From: CAWCWN01 sp963799245
Lineage (GTDB): Bacteria > Chloroflexota > Ktedonobacteria > Ktedonobacterales > Ktedonobacteraceae
Direction of reading: 5' to 3'
Length of the DNA: 64,000 nt
Assembly (NCBI GenBank): GCA_963799245.1
Contig: CAWCWN010000003.1
Location: 2,728,001-2,792,000, forward strand
Both the position numbers and the translations under genes were made by a program. The notes beneath the pieces were generated by a model that had not been told where the DNA came from, did not search any database, and saw nothing but the letters and a program-made list of their open reading frames with translations. This document shows positions 1 to 10,876 of this stretch, in pieces (position 1 is the first letter of the stretch; each line of letters opens with the position of its first letter).

Positions 1-5
1 GGAGG

Positions 6-1979
6 TCAGTCGAGCAGCGTGAGTATCGTCAATAGTCCCTGGCGCTGGAACTGTTCCTCCAGGACAATGATGACGGACAGGTTGTCGCCCACATTGTCGA
101 TGCAGGTGCGGATCAGCGTAGTGGCTTGCTCATTTTGCGTCATCACCAGGATCGGGGGGAGTGTGAGGCGTGTGTAATGCTGGTAATCGGCATAGCTTTG
201 ATATTTCGCCTCGACTTCCCGCTTCGAGGTGGTTGCGCGATCATATTCCACCAGGAAGCAGTGCGGCATGGCTTGACCTTCGACCAGGTAGATCACCTCC
301 GCATCCGGTCTGATTTGCATCAGTTCATGGTTGAAGGGGTCGCGGTACCAGCGCATGGACTCACGTGCGCTTTGCCAGGTGATGAGCCGTACGTTCTCGC
401 GATGTGCCCCCTCCACGAGACGTGCTATACAGTCATACAGGCCGTGGGTGTGCTCCATCTGGGCAAAGAGTCCAGACGTGCCCCGCTGAATGGAGAGTGC
501 CGCTGCCCTGTCCTCCTGTGTGTCTTCCTGGGGGAGCAGGTAATAGGTCGCCTGTCTTCCCTCGCGCAGCGCAGCGTAGCGGAGTGCAGACTCGGAAAGC
601 ACGTAGCGCTCGCGCTCGTGCCAGGGTCGCCTGCCGTTCCACTGGAAGGGCACAAGCAAGCCCAGCGTCGAGAGGCCTGCCATCTGCTTTTGCACACTGC
701 GCACATCGCGTCCTCCCGGATAGTGGAGCGTTGCCAACTGATGCAGAGTGAGCAGCGGGTGATGCGTGAGCCAGAACAGGAGATCTTTTTGCGTGGCGGA
801 AAGCACCAGGTTCAGCAGGGCTGTGGCCTCTTGCTGTTCTGTCTTTATGCCACGCAGGGCGCCTGCCAGGGAGGCCCCGCGCAGTGTGGCACGCTCGTGC
901 AGGAGCGATGTGCCCACATACGACGGGAATGGCCTTACCGTTTTACGCAGGGGACCACTGGTGCGTGCTGTCACCAGGTGTGCAAATGTTTGTCGTTGTG
1001 AAAAGCTCTCAACCACCCTCCGACTTGCCGCTTCCCCCAGCAAGCTGGCGAGCTGTGAGGATGGAGCAGCCAGGGACGAGCGGAGGCCACGCTTCATTCC
1101 GTGCACCAGCTCGGCAAAGGTCCACCAGCTCGGCCCATGTACCCCGGTGTGCTGCAGGTGCTCAAGGGTCGTGATGGCCCCGGCGAGCAACGCGGTGTCC
1201 TGCTGCTCACTTGTTTTTTCCAGCAGCGCCCCCCATGCGGCCAAATGCGACGCGCTGGTGATGATGAGCAGGTGCGGCATCGCCTCACGCTGAAGAAGGA
1301 GGACGTGACGCAGCTTGAGCAACCTCAGCAGCGGGATGCGTTCGCGCTTGCTGTCGAAGGGGTGGCGCTCATCCGCATCGACCTTAACGTAGCAGGCATG
1401 TTCGGTCCCCTGCGGATCTGCCAGCAGGAATGCTGCGTCACAGCGCAAGGTCTGCCGGCGCCCGAAGATGCTGTCGCTTTGTCTCCAGGGCTGTTGGAAG
1501 GAAGTCAATGGATAGCCGCGGGCACTTCCTTCGGCGACCAGCCTGGTTGAGAACGCCGCCAGGACCAGGTGGATGTCGATGCGCGCCAGCCGGGCGATCA
1601 GGTCGGCTCGCTCAACTGCGTAGGCCTGCACAAGCCTGGAGACCGCAAGCGGTGGGTCCACGTGCGCGGCGAACACGTACAACCCCGCATCGGTCACAAA
1701 GTAGCGATGCTGGTGTGGAGGCCAGCCCGGTTTATTGATGACCAGGTGCGTGATGAGCTGGAACGTCTCAAGGTTCCGGAGAAGTGCGCCCACTCTCTGG
1801 GAACTGCGTGTGTGCTCCTGTGGCGCCAGCCGTGCCTGCTCAAGGCGGGTCAATTCTTCGCGAGACAGCAGGGGAAACCAGATCAGCCAGCGCAGGAGGT
1901 GCAGAGATGGTTCCGCCACAGCCGCGGAGGCACGTATCTCAGCCAGGCACTCGCGGGTGAGCGGGGGCGGCTTATCCAC
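6..1979 (-). CDS. Replication-relaxation-like protein, tandem two-module
   Basis: About 657 residues. The layout is winged helix plus nuclease-like module, repeated: residues about 10-60 and again near 400 carry an HLLRWLIWFPLLSREEL / LLFWLTHHPLLTLHQLATL type helix-turn-helix, each followed by a segment with RYFVTDAGL or RYVLSESAL and a conserved D-rich region (RCDAAFLL; IRPDAEVIYLVEG). That is the pattern of the replication-relaxation family found next to VirD4 genes on conjugative elements, where it is thought to help relaxosome processing. I chose the GTG at 1979 because it overlaps the stop of the upstream coupling-protein gene by 8 bases and has a GAAGGG about 8 bases ahead; the ATG at 2222 would overlap that gene by 250 bases. 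The duplication is unusual, and family assignment by eye is moderately sure. Confidence 0.6.
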   Translation of the reverse strand: MDKPPPLTRECLAEIRASAAVAEPSLHLLRWLIWFPLLSREELTRLEQARLAPQEHTRSSQRVGALLRNLETFQLITHLVINKPGWPPHQHRYFVTDAGLYVFAAHVDPPLAVSRLVQAYAVERADLIARLARIDIHLVLAAFSTRLVAEGSARGYPLTSFQQPWRQSDSIFGRRQTLRCDAAFLLADPQGTEHACYVKVDADERHPFDSKRERIPLLRLLKLRHVLLLQREAMPHLLIITSASHLAAWGALLEKTSEQQDTALLAGAITTLEHLQHTGVHGPSWWTFAELVHGMKRGLRSSLAAPSSQLASLLGEAASRRVVESFSQRQTFAHLVTARTSGPLRKTVRPFPSYVGTSLLHERATLRGASLAGALRGIKTEQQEATALLNLVLSATQKDLLFWLTHHPLLTLHQLATLHYPGGRDVRSVQKQMAGLSTLGLLVPFQWNGRRPWHERERYVLSESALRYAALREGRQATYYLLPQEDTQEDRAAALSIQRGTSGLFAQMEHTHGLYDCIARLVEGAHRENVRLITWQSARESMRWYRDPFNHELMQIRPDAEVIYLVEGQAMPHCFLVEYDRATTSKREVEAKYQSYADYQHYTRLTLPPILVMTQNEQATTLIRTCIDNVGDNLSVIIVLEEQFQRQGLLTILTLLD

Positions 1980-4900
1980 GCTCGCACCCTTCACGTCCCT
2001 CGTATCCCATGGAGGTTCCCCAACTCGTGCCTCCCGGAGCGAATGCTCCACCAGCACCAGGCAGCGGATGGCTTTCTCGATCAACCGCATGGTCCGTGGA
2101 TGGGTTCGTCGCCGTTGTTGCCGGCTCTGGAGGGGGCACGCCCACCGGCTTTTTGCCCATGTGCCGACTGCGTCGATGGTTGCGTGTCGGCTTGAGCTTG
2201 GGCGTACTGGCCGTTTTGGCATCTTCCCTCAAGACGTGAGGTTGCGTCTTCGTCGTCCCAGCGGGCGGTTGGACGACCGGTGTCGGGCCAACTGGCTGTG
2301 TCGTTCCCCTGATCACCTGCGCAGCCTGCAGATCCTGGGCCAGCTCGTCAGCTGCGTCTCGTTCCTGTTTCCTGGTGTTGGCCGCACGCGCCTCGCGCTG
2401 GATTTTGCTCGCGTACCCACTGACGTTGAGGAACTGATGCAGGTGCTCTGCATAGCGACGATCTACCTCCGCGACGGGGAGAAAGCAAGCCTGATTCGTG
2501 CACCGGATCTCTTCAACCAGGCAATCTCGCGCCGGGTCGTCCTGCCAGCTTGCAGGGTGAGTAAGCGCGACCGAGACAATCTGCAGCGGATAGCCTGGCA
2601 GAGTAAGTCGTGCATAACAATGCAACGCTGGTTGGCTGATCATATGCTTGACCGTGACCTTTTCCTGCAGCTCTTCTTCCATGATCTGCGCGTCGGCAGC
2701 CGAGACACGGAACACACAGAGCTGCTGGCAGTTCGAGAGGACCATCTCCAGCAGACCATCCCGGATCTTATTCAAGCGCTTGAGGTTCTGGGTAGCCAAC
2801 AACAGGGCACAGCCGTACTTGGCGTCTTCAGACAAGAGCTTGTCGAAATCGCCGCCTGAGAAATGCTGGAACTCATCGATAGCGACAAACACGCTCCGGC
2901 GCTGCTGAAGTGGCATGGGCTGCTGCAGGCCAAACGCACGGTGTAACAGGTTGATCAAGGTCGAGCCTAAGATGTTGACCGCATTCTCATCCATATCCCT
3001 GGCTGCCAGCGCACAGAGCACGATTTTGCCGTTCGTCACCGCCTGGTGTACAGGTGCTTGTGTGACTGGCTGGCCGACGATGCGCCGCAGCTGGATGTTA
3101 TCGTTGAACACGCCGATCTTGGAGATGATCGGCATGATGACCTCGTTTTTGAAGGCTGGGTTGAGGGAAAAGTACGTCGTCTGCCAGAAGCCCATCAGTT
3201 CCTGGTGCCAGATTTCGCTATGTCGAGCTGGGAAAGCACCTGGATGGCGTAATCCCTGGATTGCAGGAACGGATGAATATCCAGCAAGGTGTACTGCTCC
3301 TCGGCTCGTCCTGCCTGGACCAGCCGCTCATTGAGCGTGTAGAGCAGCAAGCAGACCGCATTGAGGAAGTAGGCCATGCGTGGTCCCCATTGTTCCGACC
3401 AGATGTTCTGGAAGGAGGACATGAGGTTGGAGACGGCCTGGTCCCTCGTCAACCCCATGCTGGCGTCCAGCGGATTAAAGGCCACCGGGAAGCGGGTGTC
3501 TGTCATGTCGAGCAGCAGGACATCCTGCGCGCGCGACGGCGGCACGAGCTTGAGCATATCCATGATGAGATCGCGATGCGGATCGGCCACAAACACGCCT
3601 GGCTGTGGGATGGTCGCTTGCGATGCCTGGTCGCAGCGGCTGCATGGCCGCCCGGGTGAGGAGTTGGATCAGCACCGATTTGCCCGGACGGGACATTCCC
3701 GCGAAGAACTTGTGCGAGAACAGCGCGTCGAACGGCAGGTAGACGGGCACATTGTAGCGGCGATGCCGTGAGGAGCCGATCAGCGCTGGAGGTAAGGGGA
3801 CGGCCATCTGCTTGATCTGGTGGGCGATTTCCGGCGAGGCGAGCAAGCCTTTGAGCGGACCCTGCGTACCAACGGCATATCGGTCATCTCCTGGGGCAGG
3901 TGAAACATGCCGGATAACTCCAGGGATTCAAGACCTGCCAGGAATAGGCCCCACCGTGCAGCAGACGGAGCAACCTGAGCGTATACGGGAAGGCGTGCTG
4001 CGCGCTGGTGAGCCGACTGGCCTCCGTCTCATCCGCGTGCAGGTAGCGGATGCGTTTGAGGCACAGGCTATTGCTGGATGCCAGCGTGAACTGCCGATAG
4101 ACCACTTCCATCGTCGAGAGATGGGCTGCAGCTGCTGTTGGCTCGATGTGCGCACCTGCTCCGATCACGATCACACGCAGCTGGCTATAGAAGGCTGCAC
4201 GCGCCATTTTCTCCGCGACCAGTTTCATGTCATAGAGCGGCGGCTTTTTTTGAGAAAGAGCTTCCACCAGAGCAACGCACCGAGGCCAACAGCAAGGCTA
4301 GACCCAGCATCATCAGTGGCAGCCAGGCGTGTGTTCGGTAGCAGCGGTATGCAAGGATGCCTGCGATGAAGGCAGCAAGGAGCGCAACCAGCCTGGCTCC
4401 TTCAGTCGTATCACGACTCGTCGTCGCGTTTTTCATTGCTGCCGCCAGCTCATCCCGCTCAGGCTGGAGGGCGTGCTCGACTGATTTGCGGATGTCTGCG
4501 GAGAGCCAGCTTTCGGGAGCACGCACCAGGGCAAATTGCACGATGATCCGCTGCCCGGAGCCAATGGCTTCCATGTTGGCAAGCAGGCCAGCCAGGGGAT
4601 CAGCACCAGGCTCTGCCAGGGTTTTGCCAGTGAATGTTTTCAAGGGGAGCTAGCTTGGCTGGGCCAGGGAGAACTCCCCAACCGCCGCGTGTTCTCCTGG
4701 ACGCAGGATCAGGGGGTCAGCCATGGCGCGAAGCGTTGGATCTCCGCCTGGGGATATTGGGCCTCTAACTGCTTGCACAGCAGGGTCAGCTGTGCTGCAG
4801 AACTAGCTCTGAGCAAGAATCCCTGCTCGCGCCTGGTACCGACGAGTTCCAACGCGAACGGCTCGTCGCTGGCACAGGCTTGCAGCCAGTTTTCCATCGC

Positions 4901-5101
4901 CTGCGCCTGGCGCTCTCCTTCGTCAGAGGGCATGAGACGCGCGAGGAACTGCCCTCCCTGGGGTGCAGCGTGATACGCGGCCGCGCTGGCCAGGGTTGTG
5001 CCTGTTCGTACCTTCCCTGGTTCTTCCCGGGCCTGGGTAGAGGCAGGAAGTGGGATGGTTGGCGTCGTGGGTGTCGTCGTCTGGGAAAGCGTCAAGGTCA
5101 T
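1972..5101 (-). pseudogene. VirD4/TraG-type conjugative coupling ATPase, broken
   Basis: Pieces in several frames join into one protein of roughly 1000 residues. In order they are an N-terminal domain (ATG 5101), a membrane pair near 4330 (VALLAAFIAGILAY, LMMLGLALLLAS), the Walker A GMSRPGKSVLI near 3690, VADPHRDLI near 3590, the Walker B VFVAIDEFQHF near 2880, the ATQN motif, and a Pro/Lys-rich tail. This is the hexameric DNA pump that links the relaxosome to the secretion channel at the inner membrane. The frame changes near 4710, 4255, 3940, 3870, 3625 and 3210, and there is an in-frame TAG at 4650-4652. Its start overlaps the preceding membrane-protein gene by 4 bases. Either it is decayed or this stretch holds several indel errors; the family call is firm. 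Confidence 0.75.
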
Positions 5102-5406
5102 GCTGGCCGCCTTTCTGCTTGCTGGCCTCCTGTCAGGTGCAGTGTCAGCGTTCTACTTACAGGCATATTGAGAGTGAAAATTTGCGTAAGCTCAGCTACC
5201 AGAGGATCAGCAGCGTGAAGCCGAGAGGGCTCGCTAGATATCTGCGACATGGCCACCGCATGCCCCGCTTTGGGCAGGGATATCATGATAGTCGCATAGC
5301 CCAGGCTCATGGCCAGCAGCGTGGAGACGACCAGCGTGATCAGTCGTTGGATGATTGGTCTGCGCAGGCGATTGATAGTCCTCTGAACCACGTGACTATT
5401 CAGCAT
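5098..5406 (-). CDS. Small membrane-anchored protein of the transfer operon
   Basis: The protein has 102 residues. An N-terminal basic stretch (NRLRRPIIQR) leads into one hydrophobic helix at about residues 20-45 (LITLVVSTLLAMSLGYATIM), then a soluble tail of about 55 residues, so it is probably an anchored or exported protein with its tail outside. It overlaps the end of the virB4-like gene by 11 bases and the start of the coupling-protein gene by 4, which points to translational coupling and a structural or assembly role in the secretion channel. I do not recognise a family. Unlike its neighbours it is intact. Confidence 0.55.
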   Translation of the reverse strand: MLNSHVVQRTINRLRRPIIQRLITLVVSTLLAMSLGYATIMISLPKAGHAVAMSQISSEPSRLHAADPLVAELTQIFTLNMPVSRTLTLHLTGGQQAERRPA

Positions 5407-8400
5407 CGTTCCCCTTTCCCTTGTCTAGTCCTGCCTTTTCAGAGGCGATCTCCTGGAGCTTGCGCTTGCGCAGCAGGCGGCGTTCGTGTGGATCGGTGGT
5501 GAAGATGGCGCGGTGGAGCTGGCTGTGCCTGGCGACGTCGATGGCGGCGAATTCTCGTCCGCAACGTAGGATGGCGCGGCCAGACACACCTTCCTCCAGG
5601 ACTCGCTCCAGCTCTTCGGAGAGTTTGAGCTTGTGGGCGGCGTGGCGTTGCATGCCTAAAAAGAAGCAGGTCCCCGCATTCGAGATGATCACCTGTCCCT
5701 CTTCCAGGAAGTCCGCCGGGTGCTGCGAGAGCGTGAATTGAGCAATGCCCAGTTTACGAAAGCCACGACTGCCGCTCTCCAGGTAGCGCTTGCCTGCCGG
5801 GTGGCGCAGCATATAACTGGCTTCCTCCACCACGTACAGCCAGGTAGCGCTCATCGCGCCGCAAGGCTCTGTGCCGCTGCAGGAAGTTCTGTACGACATA
5901 GATCATCAAGGGATACCACTTTTCATCCAACCGGTTGATGTTGAAGACGGTGAGCGGGCAGGTGATCTCCACCGAGGTCTGACCAGGGAAGAGATACGCA
6001 ACCTGCTCAAAGCGTTCCAAGAGGGCCATCGCGTAACGACTCTGAGGACGCAGGAACATCCTTCATGGCTGTGATCAAGTCGGCAAACACCGGTGGCTCG
6101 CGTAGAAGTATCTGGGGATCACGCCGGATTGCTTCGCTCGTGATCCCCTTTCCCGCATACGCCGAGCGCGCCGCGTGTGTCAAGAATGCTTCCTGGGCTT
6201 TGCTGAGCGCCTCACCATAGAGCAGCGCCAGACCGATCAAGAGGTGGTTATCGATGAACTCGGCGAGCAGATCGAGAGGGTCATCCAGGTTGACATTGGC
6301 AGGTCCATACGGAATGTCCATGATGTTCAGCGGACAGACCCCTGCCAGGTTGAAACGCTGACTTTCTCCTTGAGGTACTCGTGAATGGCGTCGTAGTCGC
6401 CGTCGCGATCCAGAACCACGGCGTCAGCGATCCTGGCACACAGGAGCCCCATAATCAGTGTTTTGGCCAGCCATGACTTGCCCATGCCTGACTCCCCACA
6501 CATGACCACGTGTGGGTTGGGAAGCCGCTTGCGACTATCCCAGGGGTTGAAGTAGACCGGGCGCTGGGAGAAACCAGAGCCAGTGGTGCCGATGTAGGCC
6601 CCGCTTGGCGTGCCAACGGTCCCACTTGACCAGTTCATGAAGGTCGAGAGTGCATCTGATGGCAGATTCGTGAACGTGTCTAGCCAGGTGAGGTCAGCAG
6701 GTAAACAGGCCTGCCAGGCGGTATCGTGCCGCCGTGAGAGCGCTCGCACACGCAGCTGCAGATCGCGCAGGTGTGAGAGCAGGTAATGCGCGCGTTGCTC
6801 CAGCCGTGCCGGTCCGAGGCATGGATGCCGATGACCATCTGGACGGCAAAGATGGTGAGCTTTTTGCGTGCCAGCGCATCCATCACAGCGCGGACTTGCT
6901 CGGCTTCGACCTGCTGGTCAGCTTTTGTCCGGCGGAGCGCTTTGTGGTTCGCCAGTTTTTGGCTTTCGAGTTTGGTCAGGTGTAGTTCCAGCTTTTTGAT
7001 CATGAGCCGGCTCTCGATGGGATGACAGCGCGACATCACGATCATCGGCAGCGCCAGCGACGTGAGTTCCTCTTGCCATCCACACAGGAGGTCTGGCGCG
7101 AAGCCAATGACCTCGTAGTAGCGCTGGTAGCGTTTCTCTCCACCTACCGTGACTCTCAACCGCATCGTTGAGCAGCGTGACGGCTGATGGAGCGACAGGT
7201 CAGCCAGGCGCATGGGTCCCTGTTCGAAGCGCGCAGCAGGATTGGCGCTGTGGTAGACGAAGGTGCTATGCAGGCCTTGTAGGCGTTTCTGCCAGCGACG
7301 GCGGGTGCCTTGCGAGCTAGATGGTTGCTGTGAGCTGCTGGTCGAGCCGCTGACCGCCGTCCCATCCTGCTTGCTATCCGGCTCCGGCAGGCTTCTTTTG
7401 GGCGACCTGCATGCGGTGCTGCTGGATTGTCTTGTGCTGTTCCGCTGCCGACGCGTTCTTCTCTATCTCTATCGAGAACCTCGACCTCAAAAGAAGGCAT
7501 GTGCGTGCCAGGCGCGAGGCAGGAGGCATAGGCTTGCAATGCTGCGGCATCGTCGAGCAGCGTTGCATGCACGTCGAGTTGCTGGAGCGCTTTCTTGACG
7601 ATGGAAACACGGATCCTCAGTTCGTTTTTGACCTGCTCTCGGGTAATCACGGGTCCTTCTTCGGCGAGAGCAATGCTCACAGAGCCGGAGCAGGGGGGAT
7701 CGTGCGATGCCATCAGCGCGCAGGCGCTCGAGTTCACCAGTAGAGGCAGAGACCACCACGAAGTGCCTGATGGTGGTGGAGTGCTGGAGCGCGCCTTGTT
7801 GATGCTGGAGGCTTTCCTGCTGCAATTGCTGCAGGTGCGGAGTCGCGGCCAGCTCGGAAAGCGCCTGGCGTTGTGCGACAAGTGCCGGGTCGCGCTCTGG
7901 GTCGGCTGCCTCGACGAGCGAGATGAATTTCAGCGGGAAGCCGAGGCCATCAAGGAACAGCTTGAAGCGCCCGTAGATGCGAACCTGTTCTGCCTCTGCC
8001 AGAAAGCGCACCTGTTGCAGACTGCTCACTTCGAAGACGACCCAATAGGTCGCATCGGGTTCATCCGGTGCTTGCGAGGGGTGATCATCGCCTGCCATTC
8101 CGTGGTCCAGTTCATTGAGATGAATCCAGCAGTCCTGGACCGAGCCTGGCTCGCCCTTCTGGCGATCTCCGCGCCGACTGTGCGAAAGACTGTTTGCGTG
8201 GGCAGGAATCTGGAGCGACCAATGAGGTAGAGCCAGGAGAGCATCGTATAGCCGCCGATCTTGCCATGCACGAGGATGAGCACTCCGATAAGAGGAGCAC
8301 GTCAACCACCATGCGGGGCACCAGAGGGACGGATGCGGTGAGGGCGATGATCCCGAACACTGCTCCCAGGTCGGCCAGGAACTGAGTCAGCGACATCCCG

Positions 8401-8474
8401 AAGATCTTTTCCTCGAACTGCAGGAGGTGGCCAGGGACCTCTTTGATTAATGGGTGTGTGTCATGTTCTTGCAT
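5396..8474 (-). pseudogene. VirB4-like secretion ATPase with N-terminal PrgI domain, broken
   Basis: The pieces join into one protein of about 1000 residues. The N-terminus (from ATG 8474) has HPLIKEVPGHLLQFEEKI followed by two hydrophobic helices, the PrgI-type membrane module usually placed before or fused to VirB4 in Gram-positive-style systems. The C-terminal half holds Walker A CGESGMGKSWLAKT (about 6500), LDRDGDYDAI, and the Walker B region LYVVEEASYML (about 5840), then SQHPADFL and a nucleotide-sensing STOP-type region. Frames switch near 8290, 7690, 7240-7300, 6740, 6325, 6040 and 5840. It would power pilus assembly and substrate transfer at the membrane. No in-frame version of this length exists here, so it is inactive unless the assembly is wrong. 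Confidence 0.75.
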
Positions 8475-8588
8475 CAATAATGTGGACAGGCGCGCTGCCC
8501 TCATGCTTCAAGGGTTGAGGACCGCGCCTGTTTTGCTCCTTTCTTGGATGGCTAGACGAGAGGTTGTCATGTGGTCTAAAGGTCCGTA

Positions 8589-8838
8589 CTACAACATTCC
8601 ACCAAGGCTGGTAGCCAGCTGAACGAACGCCCCAGTTGCGGCAATGATGGCAGCGCAAACGAACACTTTTTTCAGCTGCGACCAGCGCTCGCTCCGCGCG
8701 GCAGGAGAGTTGTCGTTGTTCAGCATGATCCCGATGCAATAAACTGCGACAAGCAGCCCCGCTACAGTGATCCCGATCTTGGCTGCGTTCTGTTGTAGGA
8801 GGGTGACGACAGTGTTGAGATTGTGCCAGTGCGTTCAT
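8589..8838 (-). pseudogene. VirB2/TrbC-like pilin candidate, frameshifted at start
   Basis: After a likely one-base shift near codon 5, the frame reads HNLNTVVTLLQQNAAKIG, a hydrophobic helix (ITVAGLLVAVYCIGIML), a short charged hairpin, then a second helix (VFVCAAIIAATGAFVQLATS) and stops at 8589. A small protein with two membrane helices between VirB6-like and VirB4-like genes is the usual position and shape of a conjugative pilin. The ATG at 8838 is in a different frame, and a stop precedes the conserved frame directly, so no start is available without the shift. Length about 80 residues. The function is inferred from shape and place only. Confidence 0.45.
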
Positions 8839-8872
8839 GAAATGATCCTTTCTTGTAAAATTACAAAGAAGA

Positions 8873-9713
8873 CTATGCCAACAAGACCGCTACCTTGACC
8901 GCCGTAGAGACCAGGGAACCCAGACCCCCACCCTGGCCTCCTGCGGCCGCACCAAAGCGTTCCAGGAGCCTGGGAATCTCGGCGGTCAAGTTCAGCATGG
9001 CAATAGCCAGGATGAAGCCCGTTAAGCCGGTCTGTTTCGTGGCAATCAAGAACTGAAGGCCCAAACCAAACGTGAGGAACTGAATGAATTGCTCAAAAAT
9101 GGTGACGACGTACAGGCGTATCCAGGAGGAGAAGACAGGCGCGGTCGCTGGATGAAACGAGGTCAGGAACGCCGGTCCGGACAGCACAAAGAGCACGTTG
9201 AAACGGATCACTCTCTTGATCGCCTGGAAAATGACCCGGAAGAGGCCAATGCCAAACACGATGGTCATGACAATGAGCAGCACAGAGCCTGTCCATTATT
9301 GAAGAGTTGTCCATTGTTGACCTGCCGAACGAAATCCTGAACGTTGGCCCCGACCAGGCCGCACAACAGGTTGTTGAGGATGAGGAGCTGTTCTCCAATC
9401 AGCGCTGAAAGATGAATGAGCATGGCTGTGAGGATGGCTTTCCCCACGAACTGCCTACAGGCATGCGCAGCGAGCCCGTTATATCCCCATACATCATCTG
9501 AATGGCCCCAATCACAATGAACAACCCAAGGAGCACGTCGGCGACCGTTGTCATCGTTCGCCAACCGGCGACGACGATGGTGTTGTGTGTGGTGAACGCA
9601 AATGACGTGCTACTGATCATGTTCAGAAGCGGTCCAATCGGGCCAGTCAGCGCATTCAATGTCTCGGTGAGACGGTCCACGATCCATTGCAAGATGTTCA
9701 ATCCAAAGATCAT
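8873..9713 (-). pseudogene. VirB6/TrbL-like polytopic membrane protein, frameshifted
   Basis: The start ATG at 9713 has GGAAG 6 bases ahead. Three pieces in different frames give a protein of about 280 residues with repeated hydrophobic helices: VADVLLGLFIVIGAIQMMYG, AILTAMLIHLSALIG, LLIVMTIVFGIGLFRVIF, VLFVLSGPAFL, FILAIAMLNL, ending in a Gly-rich tail (AAAGGQGGGLGS). Polytopic proteins of this type in transfer operons form the inner-membrane channel (VirB6/TrbL). Frames change near 9440 and 9280. It is the first gene of the minus-strand transfer operon. Homology to a specific family cannot be shown by eye; the role is inferred from topology and context. Confidence 0.5.
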
Positions 9714-10515
9714 CGGTTCTTCCTGTTTCTGCAGCAATGCTGCTCGGTTTGTGCCCAGGCACATGTGCTTCGATGCCCAGTGTAGCAGGCGACATCGGAT
9801 GGTCAGCTGAACCGGGTGAGGTGGTGGCCAGGCAGCGAGCAGAGCACACCTGAAAACGAGCGGGAAGGAAACCAGGAAGGCAAAAGAGGGGCATGTGTCT
9901 CTGTGTACGTTACGATCTGACTTGGTATGGCATGCGAGGAGTCTGCGTTGGCGCATCCCTGCGTTGAGTGTATCTGCTTGGATGGCAGCGCTGTGTTACT
10001 TCCAGAAGTGCAGAAAACCCTCCTCTCGTTCGGTAGGGGGAATATTCAGCAGCTCTCCGTGTGAAATGTCACTGTAGACCTCTCTGGAAGAAGCGGATGT
10101 ATCAGGTGTCCATGCCAATGATACTGAAGGCTCGCACAGAGAGCACCGGGTACGCCTAAGAAAAGGCATACGCAAATTGGATGGCAACTTTTCATTTCTG
10201 CGCCCATCTGAAGCGGCTGGAGTGGCATTCCTTACAGTTGGCACTCATACACATTTTCCCGTTTTTGTGAGTTGTGCTCCTCGACATCTCCTTCCTGTTC
10301 GTTTCCGGTCGCGGTCTCACCTTGGTCTGCGAGATACCTGCTGGCGAACAGAGCTGACCTGCTAAAGTAGGAGTATTCCTCATGAGGGAAAAATCCTTTG
10401 CACGGCAACGCCCCTGGAGACGTACTGGCCGCGCCTGGGAGATAGCACAGGAAGGCGTTCTAACGAGGATGATGGGTGATCAGAAAAGGTCGGACACATT
10501 CCGAAGAGGTCTTCC
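9714..10515. other. Intergenic region upstream of transfer operon
   Basis: About 800 bases between divergent units. I see no convincing gene: short open frames on both strands lack ribosome sites and family features. The promoter of the minus-strand transfer operon must lie near its left part, but I could not pick a clear -35/-10 pair. Confidence 0.4.
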
Positions 10516-10716
10516 ATGATTTGGCACATGATCGGGACCATTGTCGTCGTCGGGCTAGCTTTTAGCGTCATCAACTCGTGGGTTGTTGAGCGATCCCACG
10601 GCAATCGCTACCAGCGGGATCTCGCGCAGACCCACATGCAGAAACTGCCAATCGATATGACTGCCCTGTCGAAACAGCGTGAGCAAGCCATCGATAACGT
10701 GTACTGTCTCTTGTAG
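10516..10716 (+). CDS. Small single-helix membrane protein, unknown
   Basis: It has 66 residues. An N-terminal helix (MIGTIVVVGLAFSVIN) is followed by a charged, mostly helical tail. GAAGAGG lies 7 bases before the ATG, a usable ribosome site. It sits divergent from the transfer operon and upstream of a coiled-coil membrane protein. No family recognised; it could be a surface or entry-exclusion-type protein, but nothing in the sequence proves that. Confidence 0.4.
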   Translation: MIWHMIGTIVVVGLAFSVINSWVVERSHGNRYQRDLAQTHMQKLPIDMTALSKQREQAIDNVYCLL

Positions 10717-10876
10717 TGCGTTTCTTGCTCTCAACTTTTGATTGTGTGTGTACGTACTGTACCAACCGCACAGCAAAACCGGATGCTTCCTGTGCGGTGG
10801 TGCAAACCACATGTGCATGGAAGATGTCTCGGTGACACCGGGCGGATGGAGATCAACACAAGAAGGAGATACTTCC

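Noticed and set aside
126..2859. Several plus-strand open frames of 100-370 residues
   Set aside because: They run antisense to the replication-relaxation and coupling-protein genes, whose motifs are recognisable on the minus strand.
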